A stretch of 64,000 nucleotides of DNA, from positions 5,849,501 to 5,913,500 of the forward strand of contig NZ_CP110973.1 of NCBI RefSeq assembly GCF_026248825.1. The letters run 5' to 3'. Every line of letters begins with the position of its first letter. Position 1 is the stretch's first letter. A model generated the notes under the pieces. That model saw only the letters and a list, made by a program, of their open reading frames with translations. It made no database searches and had not been told where the DNA came from. This document shows, piece by piece, positions 46,833 to 55,653 of the stretch. Made by a program: the position numbers and the translations under genes. The DNA is from Larkinella insperata. Its GTDB lineage: Bacteria > Bacteroidota > Bacteroidia > Cytophagales > Spirosomataceae.

Positions 46833-47387
46833 ATGCCGCCTTATGTAACGACCGACATCCGGGTTTTTCCGCTCGTGCGGAAATTCCTGTGCTTTCACTT
46901 CCCAACTGCTCCTTTCCTCATTGGTGCAGAAATCAATGGGACGTTCACCAACTCGTTCAGCGCCTATTTGTGGGCCTGTCTGGACCGCTACCCCCGCAAG
47001 GAAGAACCCAAAGCCTACATGCGTTTAACCGATACCATGACGGTGGGAACAAAGCGCTGGATGGCCGCACACGGCTTCGGCTCCAGTCTCTCTCCCGAGA
47101 AGGTAGTTTCCTTTAACCAGTTCGTTAAAAAGACTTTTCTGGAACAGATGGTCCACGAAACGGCCGTGCGCGAATCCTACGGCGGCTTCGTTTCGGAATC
47201 AATCGAAAATTTCCTCAAACGTTACGACCTGGATGAGTCGGAAATGTCGCTGGAAACCGCCATTCGCTACTACACCCGCAACCGGCCGGCCTGGCTGAAA
47301 ACCGCCAAACCGGTACGCCAACGCCCGGGAGCAACCTCTAAAATTCTTTCGATGCCGGTAACGCCGGACATCGCACTGGTCGCCTGA
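46833..47387 (+). CDS. First late-region phage protein, unknown
   Basis: A 184-residue protein from the ATG at 46833 (a TTG two codons earlier is an alternative). Basic, mixed alpha/beta, no membrane segment. It is the only gene between late promoters 1 and 2, so it has its own transcript option; a regulatory role is possible. Its last codons (GTC GCC TGA) lie inside the box of late promoter 2. No family recognised. Confidence 0.7.
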   Translation: MPPYVTTDIRVFPLVRKFLCFHFPTAPFLIGAEINGTFTNSFSAYLWACLDRYPRKEEPKAYMRLTDTMTVGTKRWMAAHGFGSSLSPEKVVSFNQFVKKTFLEQMVHETAVRESYGGFVSESIENFLKRYDLDESEMSLETAIRYYTRNRPAWLKTAKPVRQRPGATSKILSMPVTPDIALVA

Positions 47388-47423
47388 TGTCCTGTTTTTC
47401 GGGGGGCTTGTAGGCGACTTTTG
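47377..47423 (+). promoter_or_regulatory. Phage late promoter 2
   Basis: Box at 47377-47400, identical in all 24 bases to copy 1; TTTTG at 47419-47423 after the same 18-nt gap. Overlaps the stop codon of the upstream gene. The ATG of the next gene is only 9 nt past the TTTTG. Confidence 0.78.
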
Positions 47424-47431
47424 TGCCTAAT

Positions 47432-47896
47432 ATGTCTCTAAACCGAACAGGAAAATGGAACCCCGGTGGAGGACGCTGGATCGAGATCGTCCCGGCTGTC
47501 GCCCTTGCTTCGTATACGATATCATCGGTAGCCAGCGCCCCCACCGTTGTTCTTTCTCCTTCCTGGAGCTTTACCCGGATCTACTGCACGCCAGGCACGC
47601 TCCAGTACCGTGAATCCAAAAAAAACACCGATAACGGCTTTCTCCATGATCTAGAAATCAAGGGCTTTTCGCCCGACGACTCCCCCGACAAACGCGCCCA
47701 GATTGAAAATCTCGCGCAGTATCAAACGTTTTTGGTTCGCTTCCAGGACACCGCCGGGCTGACCCGTTTAGCCGGCACGAAGATCGAACCCCTCCTCCTC
47801 GAATTTGAGCTATCGACCGATAGCGATGTCCCCGGCTCCCGGGGCTATAACCTTTCCTTCTCGGGCACTCTCACCGCCCCTGCCGCGTATGAATGA
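47432..47896 (+). CDS. Phage structural-type protein, unknown
   Basis: A 154-residue beta-rich protein from the ATG at 47432. The first gene of the capsid operon. Its end overlaps the start of the capsid protease by 8 bp. No catalytic motif; could be a head or tail structural protein. Transcription from promoter 2 would give a nearly leaderless message. Confidence 0.7.
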   Translation: MSLNRTGKWNPGGGRWIEIVPAVALASYTISSVASAPTVVLSPSWSFTRIYCTPGTLQYRESKKNTDNGFLHDLEIKGFSPDDSPDKRAQIENLAQYQTFLVRFQDTAGLTRLAGTKIEPLLLEFELSTDSDVPGSRGYNLSFSGTLTAPAAYE

Positions 47897-49220
47897 CCGT
47901 TTTTCGATCGCGCTTTCTGAATTAACATCCGGCCCCTGGCTCATCGACGCCCAGGCTGGACAATTGGCGTTTCAGACGCTTCTGGAGCACGGTGCACCGG
48001 TTGACTCTGTGGCCCGGCCAGCCGACCGGAAAATGGGCTTTGTACCCCTGGAAGCAATCGAGCTGCCGGAGGAAATGATGGCCACGCTCAGTTTAAGCGA
48101 AACGCCCCAGGGTGCCGGCATTTTGGTACTGGAGTACGAAGGGCTGCTGTATAATCACACGTCCCGCTGGATCGAGGCTGAACTGAAATGGGCCGGCCGT
48201 ATTCCTGAAATCCTGGCCGTCGTCTTAAAAGTAAACGGCCCCGGCGGCCTGGAGCACGCAGCCTACCGGGTGGGCGATGCGATTGACAACCTGGACAAAC
48301 CGGTTGTCTTTTACTGCGACCATGGTGTGGCGGGTTCTGCCTGGTACCTGGTGGCGATCCACTGCGCCCAGATTATTGCTTCCCGGCCGACTGACGAAAT
48401 CGGCTCCATTGGTGTTTACACCTCCTTCCGCGATAACAGCGCCCAACTGCAGGCGATGGGCATTAAGGAAGAGGACATTTACGCCGACCAATCCAAAGAG
48501 AAAAATTACGAATACCGCCAGGCCAAGAAGGGCAACTTCAAGCCGATGCAGGCCCTGATGACCCGCAAGGCTCAGCGGTTTATCGATGATGTTACTAGCC
48601 GCCGTCCTGGGGTGAAAGCCACGGACGCCGGCGACCCCACAGCCGGCGGTCTCTTCACCGCCGACATCGCTCTGGAAATGGGCCTGATCAATTCGATCGG
48701 CAACCTCAGCGACTTAATGGCCACTACGCTCACCCTGCTGGCCGATTCTTCTCCCTCAACCAATCCCCCCTCCGATTCCATGTTTGGATACCTGAAGCTG
48801 GCCGCCCTGATGGCGGTCAAGGGTGTAACTGCTGAACAGATTACGCCCGAACAAATCGACGCTATCAATGCCGAGCTGACGGCTGCTGGCTTTACTGGAC
48901 TGGCCGTTGTCAGTCAGGCACAATTCGACGCTGCCGTCGCCTCCTCCAACCAACTCACGCCGGTTCAAACGCAGCTCACGGCCGCGACGAAAGAGCTGGC
49001 CACGTTGCGTAGCCAGGTCTCCACGCTGACGACCGAAAAAACGCAATTAGCGGCCAAAGTGGCCGAACTCGGTGAGCAGCCAGGCGAAACGCCCAGCAAC
49101 CCCACCCGCACCACAACGGAAACCATTCCGAGCACCGAAGGCCAGCTCACGGCCGAACAAGTGGTTGCTGGCCTGGCTCACAACAAATCCCTGGACAACA
49201 ACCCACTTTTCCCCTACTAA
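47889..49220 (+). CDS. Phage capsid maturation protease, S49/ClpP-like, with C-terminal scaffold segment
   Basis: A 443-residue protein from the ATG at 47889. Residues about 60-280 carry the S49 (SppA-like) core: ILVLEYEGLL, VLKVNGPGG, then DHGVAGSAWYLVA with the likely catalytic Ser in AGSAWY, and a Lys-containing segment (DQSKEKNYEYR). The C-terminal 150 residues are Ala/Thr/Gln-rich with heptads and resemble an internal scaffold, as in lambda-C/Nu3-type genes. It lies directly before the probable major capsid gene, as usual. Confidence 0.85.
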   Translation: MNDRFSIALSELTSGPWLIDAQAGQLAFQTLLEHGAPVDSVARPADRKMGFVPLEAIELPEEMMATLSLSETPQGAGILVLEYEGLLYNHTSRWIEAELKWAGRIPEILAVVLKVNGPGGLEHAAYRVGDAIDNLDKPVVFYCDHGVAGSAWYLVAIHCAQIIASRPTDEIGSIGVYTSFRDNSAQLQAMGIKEEDIYADQSKEKNYEYRQAKKGNFKPMQALMTRKAQRFIDDVTSRRPGVKATDAGDPTAGGLFTADIALEMGLINSIGNLSDLMATTLTLLADSSPSTNPPSDSMFGYLKLAALMAVKGVTAEQITPEQIDAINAELTAAGFTGLAVVSQAQFDAAVASSNQLTPVQTQLTAATKELATLRSQVSTLTTEKTQLAAKVAELGEQPGETPSNPTRTTTETIPSTEGQLTAEQVVAGLAHNKSLDNNPLFPY

Positions 49221-49281
49221 TCCACCCGGGCTCAACCCTTCGCCTTTCCCACCTCCTAGTCCCCAGTAAACAACAAATCCA

Positions 49282-50226
49282 ATGCAAATCGCTGACATTG
49301 TCACCGAGTACGGTGCGTATTACCAAAACCAAGGGCAGAACCTGAGCCGTCTCCACCAGGTTGCCCGCGTTCCTTTTGAGACAGAATCCGCCTTAACGCC
49401 GGTCATCACGGATGACACGGTCTGGACGGCCGCCAAATCCACGATTTCGCGCCTGGTACAACCGTTCCAGAAGAAGTTTACACCACTGGGCCAGGCTGAG
49501 TTCAAACCGGTAAAAATCGAGATGCAGCACATGAAAGCTGACTCGGAAGAGGCTCCGGATGACCTGGAGGCTACCTGGCTCGGCTTTTTGGCGAGTGGTA
49601 ACTTAAAACGCTCTGAGTGGCCTTACATCCGCTATTACCTGGAGTCGTTGTTCTTTCCAAAAATCCAGGAGGATCTGGAATTGAACGAGATTTTTAAAGG
49701 CGTCCACGCTGCTCCTGCCGATGGCACCCCGGGTGCGATCTCCACGTCGATGGACGGTCTGAAGAAAATCTTCGCTGGCCACATCACCGCCGGCCGGATT
49801 ACCCCGATCACAATGGGCGTTATTCCAACTGATCCGGAGGAGTTTGTTGATTACGTTGAAGACTTCGGCGATTTGATCGACAAACGCTACTGGAACGGAG
49901 CGATGCAGCTCAACATGGCCCAGGATCTGCAGCGCCGGTTCGAACGGGGCCAGCGGAAGAAGTACGGCAAAAACACGGTCGACAACGCCCAGGATCTGAT
50001 CGTAAAATCGACTAACCTAACGGTGAAAGGTTTGCCAAGCCACAACGGATCAGGCCGCATCTGGTGTACGCCGAAGGGCAACGCCGTCCTGTTGAAAAAG
50101 AAAACCCAAAACCAGAAACTGGTCGATATCCAAACGGTGGATCGTCTGGTGAAATTCTTAACCGACTGGTGGATGGGTACGGGCTTCATCATCCCGGAAA
50201 TCGTTTTCTGCAACGACCAGGCATAA
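49282..50226 (+). CDS. Probable major capsid protein
   Basis: A 314-residue protein right after the capsid protease, followed by a terminator hairpin. Size, composition and position fit an HK97-fold major capsid protein: N-terminal helical arm, a long central E-loop-like stretch and an alpha/beta P-domain-like part. The function is inferred mainly from order; sequence identity is not diagnostic. Confidence 0.72.
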   Translation: MQIADIVTEYGAYYQNQGQNLSRLHQVARVPFETESALTPVITDDTVWTAAKSTISRLVQPFQKKFTPLGQAEFKPVKIEMQHMKADSEEAPDDLEATWLGFLASGNLKRSEWPYIRYYLESLFFPKIQEDLELNEIFKGVHAAPADGTPGAISTSMDGLKKIFAGHITAGRITPITMGVIPTDPEEFVDYVEDFGDLIDKRYWNGAMQLNMAQDLQRRFERGQRKKYGKNTVDNAQDLIVKSTNLTVKGLPSHNGSGRIWCTPKGNAVLLKKKTQNQKLVDIQTVDRLVKFLTDWWMGTGFIIPEIVFCNDQA

Positions 50227-50280
50227 GCAGCCCCTTTAAACTCCCCTTTGATACCTCAAACCCGCTGACTATAAGCTACG

Positions 50281-50308
50281 AAGCCGAATGGAACTCGCCA
50301 TTCGGCTT
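50281..50308 (+). terminator. Hairpin after the capsid gene
   Basis: AAGCCGAATGG (50281-50291) pairs with CCATTCGGCTT (50298-50308). No long T tract, so it may be a partial terminator or an mRNA-stabilising hairpin that raises capsid message. Confidence 0.6.
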
Positions 50309-50330
50309 GTGCTGAAAGCGCCCCACCAAC

Positions 50331-50657
50331 ATGGCAAAAGACCAAGAAAAAGAAGTGACCGTCGAGTCGCTTCAGGCCGAACTGGCCGAAAAAAAGGCCG
50401 AAATCCTGGAGGCCACTACCATCATCGAAGCCCAGGGCAAAACCATCACTGAGCTGGAAGCGAAAGTCGCCAGCCTTGAGAAAAGCCCGGCCCAATTTCC
50501 GGTGATTACCGTCGGCGGAAAACGCTACGAAGTCCAGGTCAAATCTTTCCAATTAGGAAAAGAAGTCATTACCGTTGACGAGCTGCTGGCTGACGAAGAG
50601 CTGCAGCACAAAGCGGTTGAGAAAGGCTTCGGATTCCTCGTCGAAATCGCTGAATAA
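50331..50657 (+). CDS. Small phage protein with N-terminal coiled coil
   Basis: A 108-residue acidic protein. Residues 5-52 are a strong heptad coiled coil; the rest is a small alpha/beta domain (VITVGGKRYEVQVKSF). Position after the capsid gene suggests a head-completion or decoration function (inference). Confidence 0.68.
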   Translation: MAKDQEKEVTVESLQAELAEKKAEILEATTIIEAQGKTITELEAKVASLEKSPAQFPVITVGGKRYEVQVKSFQLGKEVITVDELLADEELQHKAVEKGFGFLVEIAE

Positions 50658-50659
50658 TC

Positions 50660-51205
50660 ATGGCAGGAACCTACAATTCAATCAAATCAACTCCTGCCGT
50701 CAGCTTGCAGGGTGGTCTTAAGCAGAAGATTTATATTGCTGCTTATGACGACTTCGAAACGATCGAGATGCCGGACAAAGCTGCTGCCAACGTGGCCGAT
50801 CGGTTTAAGATCAAAGAGCCACACACGTTCAAGGCAGGAAAGGGCTTTGTCGAAATTTACATTACCAAAAACACCGGTTTTGTAAAGTTCTCGCCGATCG
50901 GTGGCCCGGATCGTCACAGCTTCAACGCCGAGGGCGAATTCTACCACCCGGGCGAAGGTGATGAAATCGTCGCTTTTGGCAACCAGGCCATCCACGACCG
51001 GTTTATCATCCTGGCTCCCCTGCCAGGCAGCGATGAGCTGATCCAGATCGGTTCGGATGAATTCCAGGTGGAGCTGACGCCGTCTTACGACACCACCAAG
51101 AACGGTGACGATGGTCGGGGCTGGCCGTTTACCTTCAGCTCCTACATGCCGTATTTGATCAAATACACGGCATCGACGATTCCGCTGAAACCCGTCACCC
51201 CCTAA
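50660..51205 (+). CDS. Phage virion-type protein, unknown
   Basis: A 181-residue beta-rich protein starting 2 bp after the previous gene. Aromatic and Gly-rich strands, ends in a Pro/Thr tail. Likely structural (head decoration or tail-tube type) from composition and location; no family name can be given. Confidence 0.68.
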   Translation: MAGTYNSIKSTPAVSLQGGLKQKIYIAAYDDFETIEMPDKAAANVADRFKIKEPHTFKAGKGFVEIYITKNTGFVKFSPIGGPDRHSFNAEGEFYHPGEGDEIVAFGNQAIHDRFIILAPLPGSDELIQIGSDEFQVELTPSYDTTKNGDDGRGWPFTFSSYMPYLIKYTASTIPLKPVTP

Positions 51206-51212
51206 CCCAATT

Positions 51213-51422
51213 ATGAATAAATCAACGAAAAAGCCGGCCGCTCGTGAGCTGCCGGCTTTGCCTTATCAACTTGTTGGCGTGCCTGCCCACGTTACGCACG
51301 TGTTTGTTCCGGCCACTAACCGCAGCTATGTGTTAGCGGATCTCACCGCCGGCCAGTGTGAGCAGCTCGTCCGGGTGGGCTGGCCCCACATTGAACGCAT
51401 CGAGCCTAAGCCGGTCGCCTGA
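51213..51422 (+). CDS. Small phage protein, unknown
   Basis: A 69-residue protein, alpha/beta. Its last codons (CCG GTC GCC TGA) form the start of late promoter 3, the second case where a box supplies Val-Ala-stop. It ends the capsid operon. Confidence 0.62.
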   Translation: MNKSTKKPAARELPALPYQLVGVPAHVTHVFVPATNRSYVLADLTAGQCEQLVRVGWPHIERIEPKPVA

Positions 51423-51458
51423 TGTCCTGTTTTTCGGGTCACCGTCAGACGACTTTTG
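51412..51458 (+). promoter_or_regulatory. Phage late promoter 3
   Basis: Box at 51412-51435 (first base C instead of T, otherwise identical), TTTTG at 51454-51458. Drives the terminase operon. Confidence 0.77.
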
Positions 51459-51493
51459 TAACCAATCTTTTGGTTAAATCTTTTCAAAATCAG

Positions 51494-51522
51494 AATAGCG
51501 ACTGGGTTTCCTAGTCGCTATT
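51494..51522 (+). terminator. Terminator-like hairpin inside the leader of late promoter 3
   Basis: AATAGCGACT (51494-51503) pairs with AGTCGCTATT (51513-51522), and a T8 tract runs up to the ATG at 51529. By position it can stop readthrough from the capsid operon, yet it also lies in the leader made from promoter 3. Confidence 0.7.
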
Positions 51523-51528
51523 TTTTTT

Positions 51529-52155
51529 ATGAACCTACCTGATCTGATTCGTGCCTGGCTAAAGAATCCCCAGGACTACGTCGCCGGCCTGCAGCTCCTG
51601 GAAGCCACCGGATCGCTTAGCAGCCTAAACCTCCGCATTCTATCCCGGGGCGCTGACTCCTTCACCCGGCCCCGGCTGTTCGAGCTGCTGCAGACCTGGC
51701 TGGCCGGCCAGGTACCGGCCCCGGCTCCGGTCTCAGCTCCCCCTCCGGCGAGCGTCGACGCGACCGGTTTGATTGCGCCCCTCCAGCAGCAGATCTACCG
51801 CCTGATGGATGAGCGCACCGAACTGAAAGCCCGGCTTCGCTACCGTATGTACGATGTCGAGGCTGAGGCTGAAGAGGACCGCCGGATCTGGGCACTGCGC
51901 ATTCTGGCCATCATCCGGGAAGTTGACGAACTGTACAGCCGGATTGATTTTGCCCAGGAGAATGGCTACCTGCCCAGCGATAAAGATCCCGAGGAGACCA
52001 GGGACGACCGCCTGAGCCTGATGAACGTGCGCACGTATATCAGCCGGTACCGGAAGAAACTCAAACAGGCTACGAGTGATCAGGAGAAGGATTCGTGTAT
52101 GCAACTGCTCCAGCATTACGAAGCCGAAAGGAAACGATTGGAGCAATTAATCTAA
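51529..52155 (+). CDS. Phage protein with long coiled coil, unknown
   Basis: A 208-residue protein. A small N-terminal helical domain, a Pro/Ala linker (about 64-80), then charged helices (about 85-208). It starts the operon with Dam and terminase, so it may be a packaging or head accessory protein. No family recognised. Confidence 0.65.
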   Translation: MNLPDLIRAWLKNPQDYVAGLQLLEATGSLSSLNLRILSRGADSFTRPRLFELLQTWLAGQVPAPAPVSAPPPASVDATGLIAPLQQQIYRLMDERTELKARLRYRMYDVEAEAEEDRRIWALRILAIIREVDELYSRIDFAQENGYLPSDKDPEETRDDRLSLMNVRTYISRYRKKLKQATSDQEKDSCMQLLQHYEAERKRLEQLI

Positions 52156-52184
52156 CTCACCACCGTGTAATTGAACTGAGCAAC

Positions 52185-52943
52185 ATGATTTTAACACGCA
52201 TGGGGAACAAACGGGCCATTGCGGCCAGGATTCAATCCTATTTCCCCGAACACGACCTATACCTCGAACCGTTTTTCGGTGCCGGCGGTATGTTTTTTTC
52301 CAAACCCAAGGTAAAGTACAATGTTGTCAACGACGCCGATGAGGAGGTTTATAACCTGTTTCACGTTGTGCAGCACCAACTGGCCGAGCTGGAGGCTTTC
52401 TGGCGCATGGCCCCCCAACACGACAAACTTTTCCAGCACTGGAAAACCCATTCGGAAACCGACCCCGTACTGAAAGCCGCCCGGTTTCTCTACCTCAGCA
52501 ATTACGGCTTTATGGGTAGGCCCACCAGCATGAAGATGGGCATCGACAACACGAAATTCACGACGTACAACCGTTTACCAGCGTGCGCCCAGGCCCTGGA
52601 AGATGTCATCTTTGCCTCGACCGACTTCCGTAAATTCTTCAAACAATTTGCCCTCCCGGCCCGACTCACCCGGGCGTTTTGCTACGCTGATCCCCCGTAT
52701 CTCGATACCGACAACACCTACGCCGGCGGTAAGCGCTCGACCTGGACCAAACAGGACCTGGTCGATCTGCTCGATGCCCTGGAGTCGCGCCAGATCCCGT
52801 TCGCCATGTCTGAATTTGATCACCCCTTTGTCTTGGCTGAAGCCAGCCGGCGGGGGCTATTTGTGCATGAAATCGGAGAACGGCGCAACCTCAGCAACCG
52901 CCGGATGGAAATCCTGCTAACCAACTATGAAAAGCGAGAATGA
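52185..52943 (+). CDS. dam: DNA adenine methyltransferase (Dam-like, D12 class)
   Basis: A 252-residue protein from the ATG at 52185. AdoMet motif I is FFGAGG (30-35) and the catalytic motif IV is DPPY (169-172, YADPPYLDTD). The N-terminal MGNK start and spacing fit the D12 (Dam) class, which makes N6-methyladenine, usually at GATC-like sites. No partner nuclease is near, so it is an orphan phage methylase, likely for protection from host restriction or timing of packaging. It overlaps the next gene by 17 bp. Confidence 0.88.
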   Translation: MILTRMGNKRAIAARIQSYFPEHDLYLEPFFGAGGMFFSKPKVKYNVVNDADEEVYNLFHVVQHQLAELEAFWRMAPQHDKLFQHWKTHSETDPVLKAARFLYLSNYGFMGRPTSMKMGIDNTKFTTYNRLPACAQALEDVIFASTDFRKFFKQFALPARLTRAFCYADPPYLDTDNTYAGGKRSTWTKQDLVDLLDALESRQIPFAMSEFDHPFVLAEASRRGLFVHEIGERRNLSNRRMEILLTNYEKRE

Positions 52944-53535
52944 ACGCTTTGAAGATGCGTTCGATGCCATTCTGAAATGGTACAAATCAGACGGCGAAAC
53001 ACCGCTGTCGGCTTCCCTGGAGGGGAGACGGCAGCGGTGGATTGCTGCCCGCGAGTGGATGGTGGCCATTCGGCCCCTCACCGATTCCGAAACGGTGAAA
53101 TACCTGGTCTCAACCTACCAGGTATCTGAGCCGCAAGCCTGGCGTGACATTCGTGACACCAAACGGTTTTTTGCGACGATGGAGGCTACCAATAAGGAAT
53201 TTGAAAAGGTGATGCTCATCGCCCAGATCAAAAGCCTCCGAACGACGGCGCTCTTTAACGGAGATCTGAAGACGGCCGCTAAATGTGACGACAACCTCAT
53301 CAAGCTAAACCACTTCGATCAGCCCCAAGATACTGACCAGGCTCCCCGCCAGATCAAAGTATCGATCGACTTTAACCCGGCGCGAATTGGCGCCAAGCCA
53401 ATCCCGAACCTGGAGGCTAAAGTGGCCGCCTACATCGGCGAGAAAGCAAAACGGGAGCTGATGATTGAAGACGTTGATTTTGAACCCGTAAACGAGAAGG
53501 ACGATGACCAAAGCGCTCAGCAAGATCAACCCTAG
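52927..53535 (+). CDS. Probable terminase small subunit
   Basis: A 202-residue helical protein with an N-terminal DNA-binding-like region and an acidic tail, placed directly before and overlapping the large subunit by 32 bp. The pattern (helical core, 'tyqvSepqAwrDIrdt' segment) fits small terminases of Bacteroidota phages. Would select the packaging site on phage DNA. Confidence 0.72.
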   Translation: MKSENERFEDAFDAILKWYKSDGETPLSASLEGRRQRWIAAREWMVAIRPLTDSETVKYLVSTYQVSEPQAWRDIRDTKRFFATMEATNKEFEKVMLIAQIKSLRTTALFNGDLKTAAKCDDNLIKLNHFDQPQDTDQAPRQIKVSIDFNPARIGAKPIPNLEAKVAAYIGEKAKRELMIEDVDFEPVNEKDDDQSAQQDQP

Positions 53536-55213
53536 CCTGGTGCACGTCAACCAATCCGATGACGTCGATGGCGTACTATCCGAACAGGAGATCCGGGAGC
53601 TGCACTTCAATTACCTGCAGCTCATTGCCCTGCTGATCCGGGCACAGTACACCACCTGCGTGGCCGGCCGGGGAACCGGGAAAAGTGAGGGCGTGCTGGC
53701 GCCCTACGTGCATGACCTGGTGAATGAAATGCCCCGGGGCAGCTTTGTTTGCGTGGGAACCACGTACATCCAGCTCCTGGACCGCACGTTGCCGGCGCTC
53801 TGGAACGGGCTGCAGCGCATGGGCTACCAGCGCGACGTGGACTACTGGGTCCGGCGTTTTCCCGATAAGAAGTTTAAACTCGATCTACCCCACAACTGCC
53901 CCCTCGACCCGCAGCACTCCATTTTCATCCGGAACGGCAATACTGTTTCGGTTTTGCGGCTCGTGGGCCAGGACCGCCCCGGGACCGCGAACGGTTTGAG
54001 CGTTAACGCCATTTTTGGGGATGAAGCCAAGTTCCTCAACAAAGAGAAACTAGACAGTGAGGTAATGGCCATTAACCGGGGTGAAAATGAGCGATTTGGG
54101 CACTCTGCGCTGCACCATTCCACGATGTTTACCACCGACATGCCGACCACGAAGTCGAGCCGGTGGATCTTGGACGCGGAGAAGGAGTGCAACAAACCCC
54201 ACCACCAGGAGGCCATCAAACTGATCCTGGCGGTTCAACTGGAGATTTACAAGGAAAAGCAGAAATTGGCCAAGCGCCCGGGCAATGTTTCGGCCCAACT
54301 GCGTATCAAAAAATACGAGGGGATGCTCAGAGAGCTACGCGTCGGCCTGGTGCATTTTGCCGAGGCCAGTAGCTTCGCTAATATTCACGCCCTGGGCTTT
54401 CAGTATTTCAAAACCCTGTTCCGGACGCTTCGGCCGAGCTACTGGAAAGCCAACGTTTTGAACATTCGGGTGAAAGGCGTGCAAGACGGCTTTTACCCCC
54501 ACCTGCGCGATGAGCTGCACTATTACGACTCGGTTGACTATGGCTTCGTTGACAATCATTTTGGCGAAAAAGGCTTCAATGATTGCCGCAAGGATGCCGA
54601 TATCGACCACGACCAGCCGTTAACGATCGGAATGGACTACGGTTCAAGTTTTAACTGTATGGTGGTGGGTCAACGAGTAGGCCGGGAGGTACGCTATCTG
54701 AAGATCTTCTATGCACCTGGTGAGAAGAAGATCCAGAGCGTTGTGCAGGAGTTTTGCGACTACTACCGGTATTTCTACAAAAAGCGGGTTAAGTACGTGT
54801 TTAACCACACCGCCATTGGTACGGATGGTAAGTCGGATGTAACCTATGCTGATGAGGTCATCAAAGTGCTCAAAGACAATGGCTGGCACGTTACTGAAAT
54901 CTATACGGGCCAAACTGAATCCCACATGGGGCGTTACCTGGCCTGGGGCGTGGCGCTGAGCGAAGAGGATGACCGTTTTCCCCGCCAGCGCTTCAACCGC
55001 GAAAACACCCACGTCATGGTCGATGCCATGCATGATGCCGGCACCAAGGATGGCGGTCGGGATGGTTTCAAAAAGGACAAGACCGATGAGGGCAAGAAAG
55101 AGATAGACCAGTCCACCACCACGCACTTAACCGATGCCTGCGATGAGGTATTCTGGCAGCTCACAGTTGAGGAGACGGGGCTAAAGGATATGCTACCAAT
55201 GGCAACGAACTAA
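53504..55213 (+). CDS. Terminase large subunit (packaging ATPase and nuclease)
   Basis: A 569-residue protein. The ATPase half has Walker A GRGTGKS (about 55-61) and Walker B IFGDEAKF. The nuclease half has the RNase H-like start IGMDYGSSFN and a final acidic segment HLTDACDEVF, plus the middle DGKSD acid. All motifs of an active TerL are intact. It packages DNA into the prohead through the portal. Confidence 0.93.
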   Translation: MTKALSKINPSLVHVNQSDDVDGVLSEQEIRELHFNYLQLIALLIRAQYTTCVAGRGTGKSEGVLAPYVHDLVNEMPRGSFVCVGTTYIQLLDRTLPALWNGLQRMGYQRDVDYWVRRFPDKKFKLDLPHNCPLDPQHSIFIRNGNTVSVLRLVGQDRPGTANGLSVNAIFGDEAKFLNKEKLDSEVMAINRGENERFGHSALHHSTMFTTDMPTTKSSRWILDAEKECNKPHHQEAIKLILAVQLEIYKEKQKLAKRPGNVSAQLRIKKYEGMLRELRVGLVHFAEASSFANIHALGFQYFKTLFRTLRPSYWKANVLNIRVKGVQDGFYPHLRDELHYYDSVDYGFVDNHFGEKGFNDCRKDADIDHDQPLTIGMDYGSSFNCMVVGQRVGREVRYLKIFYAPGEKKIQSVVQEFCDYYRYFYKKRVKYVFNHTAIGTDGKSDVTYADEVIKVLKDNGWHVTEIYTGQTESHMGRYLAWGVALSEEDDRFPRQRFNRENTHVMVDAMHDAGTKDGGRDGFKKDKTDEGKKEIDQSTTTHLTDACDEVFWQLTVEETGLKDMLPMATN

Positions 55214-55239
55214 ACTAATCATCCAATTGTCCGACCCAT

Positions 55240-55653
55240 CTATCTATAGGTACGAATTTTATGTAGAAGAACATCGATTTTCTGCAGTAGTTGATCAACC
55301 TTACTTCGCCATACTATTCTATCCTTGTTGATTTGATCTACCTTTCCCATTTGAGTATCAACCTTCGCCTTCAGCAGAATGGCACGCTTAGTCGTATCTT
55401 TCATGTCCAACACTTTATCTACTAATGCTTCTTGGTAGGCTAATTCTATTTCTTTCAGGTGATGCCCTATTTGCTCGCCATCAAGAGCCTCCAGAGGCAA
55501 TTTAATGCGACTGCCGTCAGAATCAACAAGTATGGCAGAATAAATGGGTCGACCATTAGCAATGAAATTAGAAATAATATCTAAACTTGACTCCAAAGAA
55601 GGTGTAAGAACTGTGAAGGTATTCAGATCTTTAAATTTGATTTGTGTCACCAT
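55240..55653 (-). CDS. Minus-strand AT-rich prophage gene (second probable moron), unknown
   Basis: A 137-residue protein from the ATG at 55653 (an upstream open stretch without a good start was excluded). Helical with many Lys, Asp and Ile residues. Read against the terminase and portal genes and clearly more AT-rich than both. Its 3' end lies 27 bp from terL. Placement between the packaging and head modules is typical of morons. No family recognised. Confidence 0.65.
   Translation of the reverse strand: MVTQIKFKDLNTFTVLTPSLESSLDIISNFIANGRPIYSAILVDSDGSRIKLPLEALDGEQIGHHLKEIELAYQEALVDKVLDMKDTTKRAILLKAKVDTQMGKVDQINKDRIVWRSKVDQLLQKIDVLLHKIRTYR

Noticed and set aside
52095..52184. Upstream extension of the dam frame to 52095
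   Set aside because: It would run inside the preceding gene; the ATG at 52185 gives the normal MGNK-type start of D12 methylases.
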